Of a DNA stretch of 5,735 bases, positions 5,721-5,735 are shown in pieces; position 1 is the first letter of the stretch, and every line of letters begins with the position of its first letter. The stretch spans positions 1 through 5,735 of the forward strand of contig CAYYOI010000075.1 in the NCBI GenBank assembly GCA_964473285.1, read 5' to 3'. The translations under genes were made by a program, and so were the position numbers. A model generated the notes under the pieces. It did not search any database and was not told the origin of the DNA. It was given only the letters and a program-made list of their open reading frames with translations. Origin of the DNA: JBNJGT01 sp964473285 (GTDB lineage Archaea > Nanobdellota > Nanobdellia > Woesearchaeales > JACJVW01).

Positions 5721-5735
5721 ATGGCAGGATACCAT
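5721..5735 (+). CDS. Possible start of a further plus-strand gene (partial)
   Basis: ATG at 5721 opens a frame of five codons (MAGYH) that runs off the window. In its favour, it sits in a gap divergent to the SGNH gene, and A-rich CTAAAAAATA (5692-5701) lies about 24 nt upstream, where a TATA box for a leaderless start would be. Against it, the stronger TATA-like palindrome at 5706-5717 is too close. Too little sequence is present to name a product. Confidence 0.25.

Overview
The window comes from an archaeon. The marks are an archaeal-type 7S SRP RNA, a proteasome-activating nucleotidase (PAN), and core promoters with a TATA element about 26 nt before each start codon. No Shine-Dalgarno sequence lies in front of any gene, which points to leaderless transcripts. 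The packing is tight: stop codons overlap, and one 10-12 bp A/T element appears to serve two divergent genes. The lineage cannot be fixed from this sequence alone. A small, compact archaeal genome (DPANN-like, for example) would fit, but that is inference.

Layout. Positions 66-1370 (minus) encode a two-domain enzyme, an N-terminal HAD phosphatase fused to a C-terminal class II aldolase. Its promoter lies back to back with that of the SRP RNA gene (plus, 1448-1722). The 3' end of the SRP RNA runs into the 3' end of a convergent M16 zinc peptidase gene (minus, stop at 1717, best start 2907). The M16 gene and an M24 Xaa-Pro-type peptidase gene (plus, 2960-3919) diverge from one near-symmetric BRE-TATA-BRE element. 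The PAN gene (plus, 3957-5093) follows on the same strand with its own TATA box. It meets a GDSL/SGNH hydrolase gene (minus, 5090-5638) tail to tail, with the two stop codons sharing bases. The right edge carries another TATA-like element and perhaps the first codons of a plus-strand gene.

How the genes relate. Four of the six loci concern protein fate: SRP RNA (membrane targeting), M16 peptidase, M24 peptidase, and PAN (unfolding for the 20S proteasome). A shared peptide-disposal theme is plausible: PAN/20S makes oligopeptides, M16 cleaves them, and M24 removes residues in front of proline. Each gene seems to have its own promoter, however, so this is a neighbourhood and not an operon. The HAD-aldolase fusion and the SGNH hydrolase are metabolic genes of unknown substrate.

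I see no mobile element, CRISPR array, tRNA or rRNA. The most notable points are the dyad-symmetric bidirectional promoter, the HAD-aldolase fusion, the SRP RNA/peptidase 3' overlap, an unusual base in the conserved SRP54-binding loop, and a Phe-containing HbYX-like tail on a short PAN.
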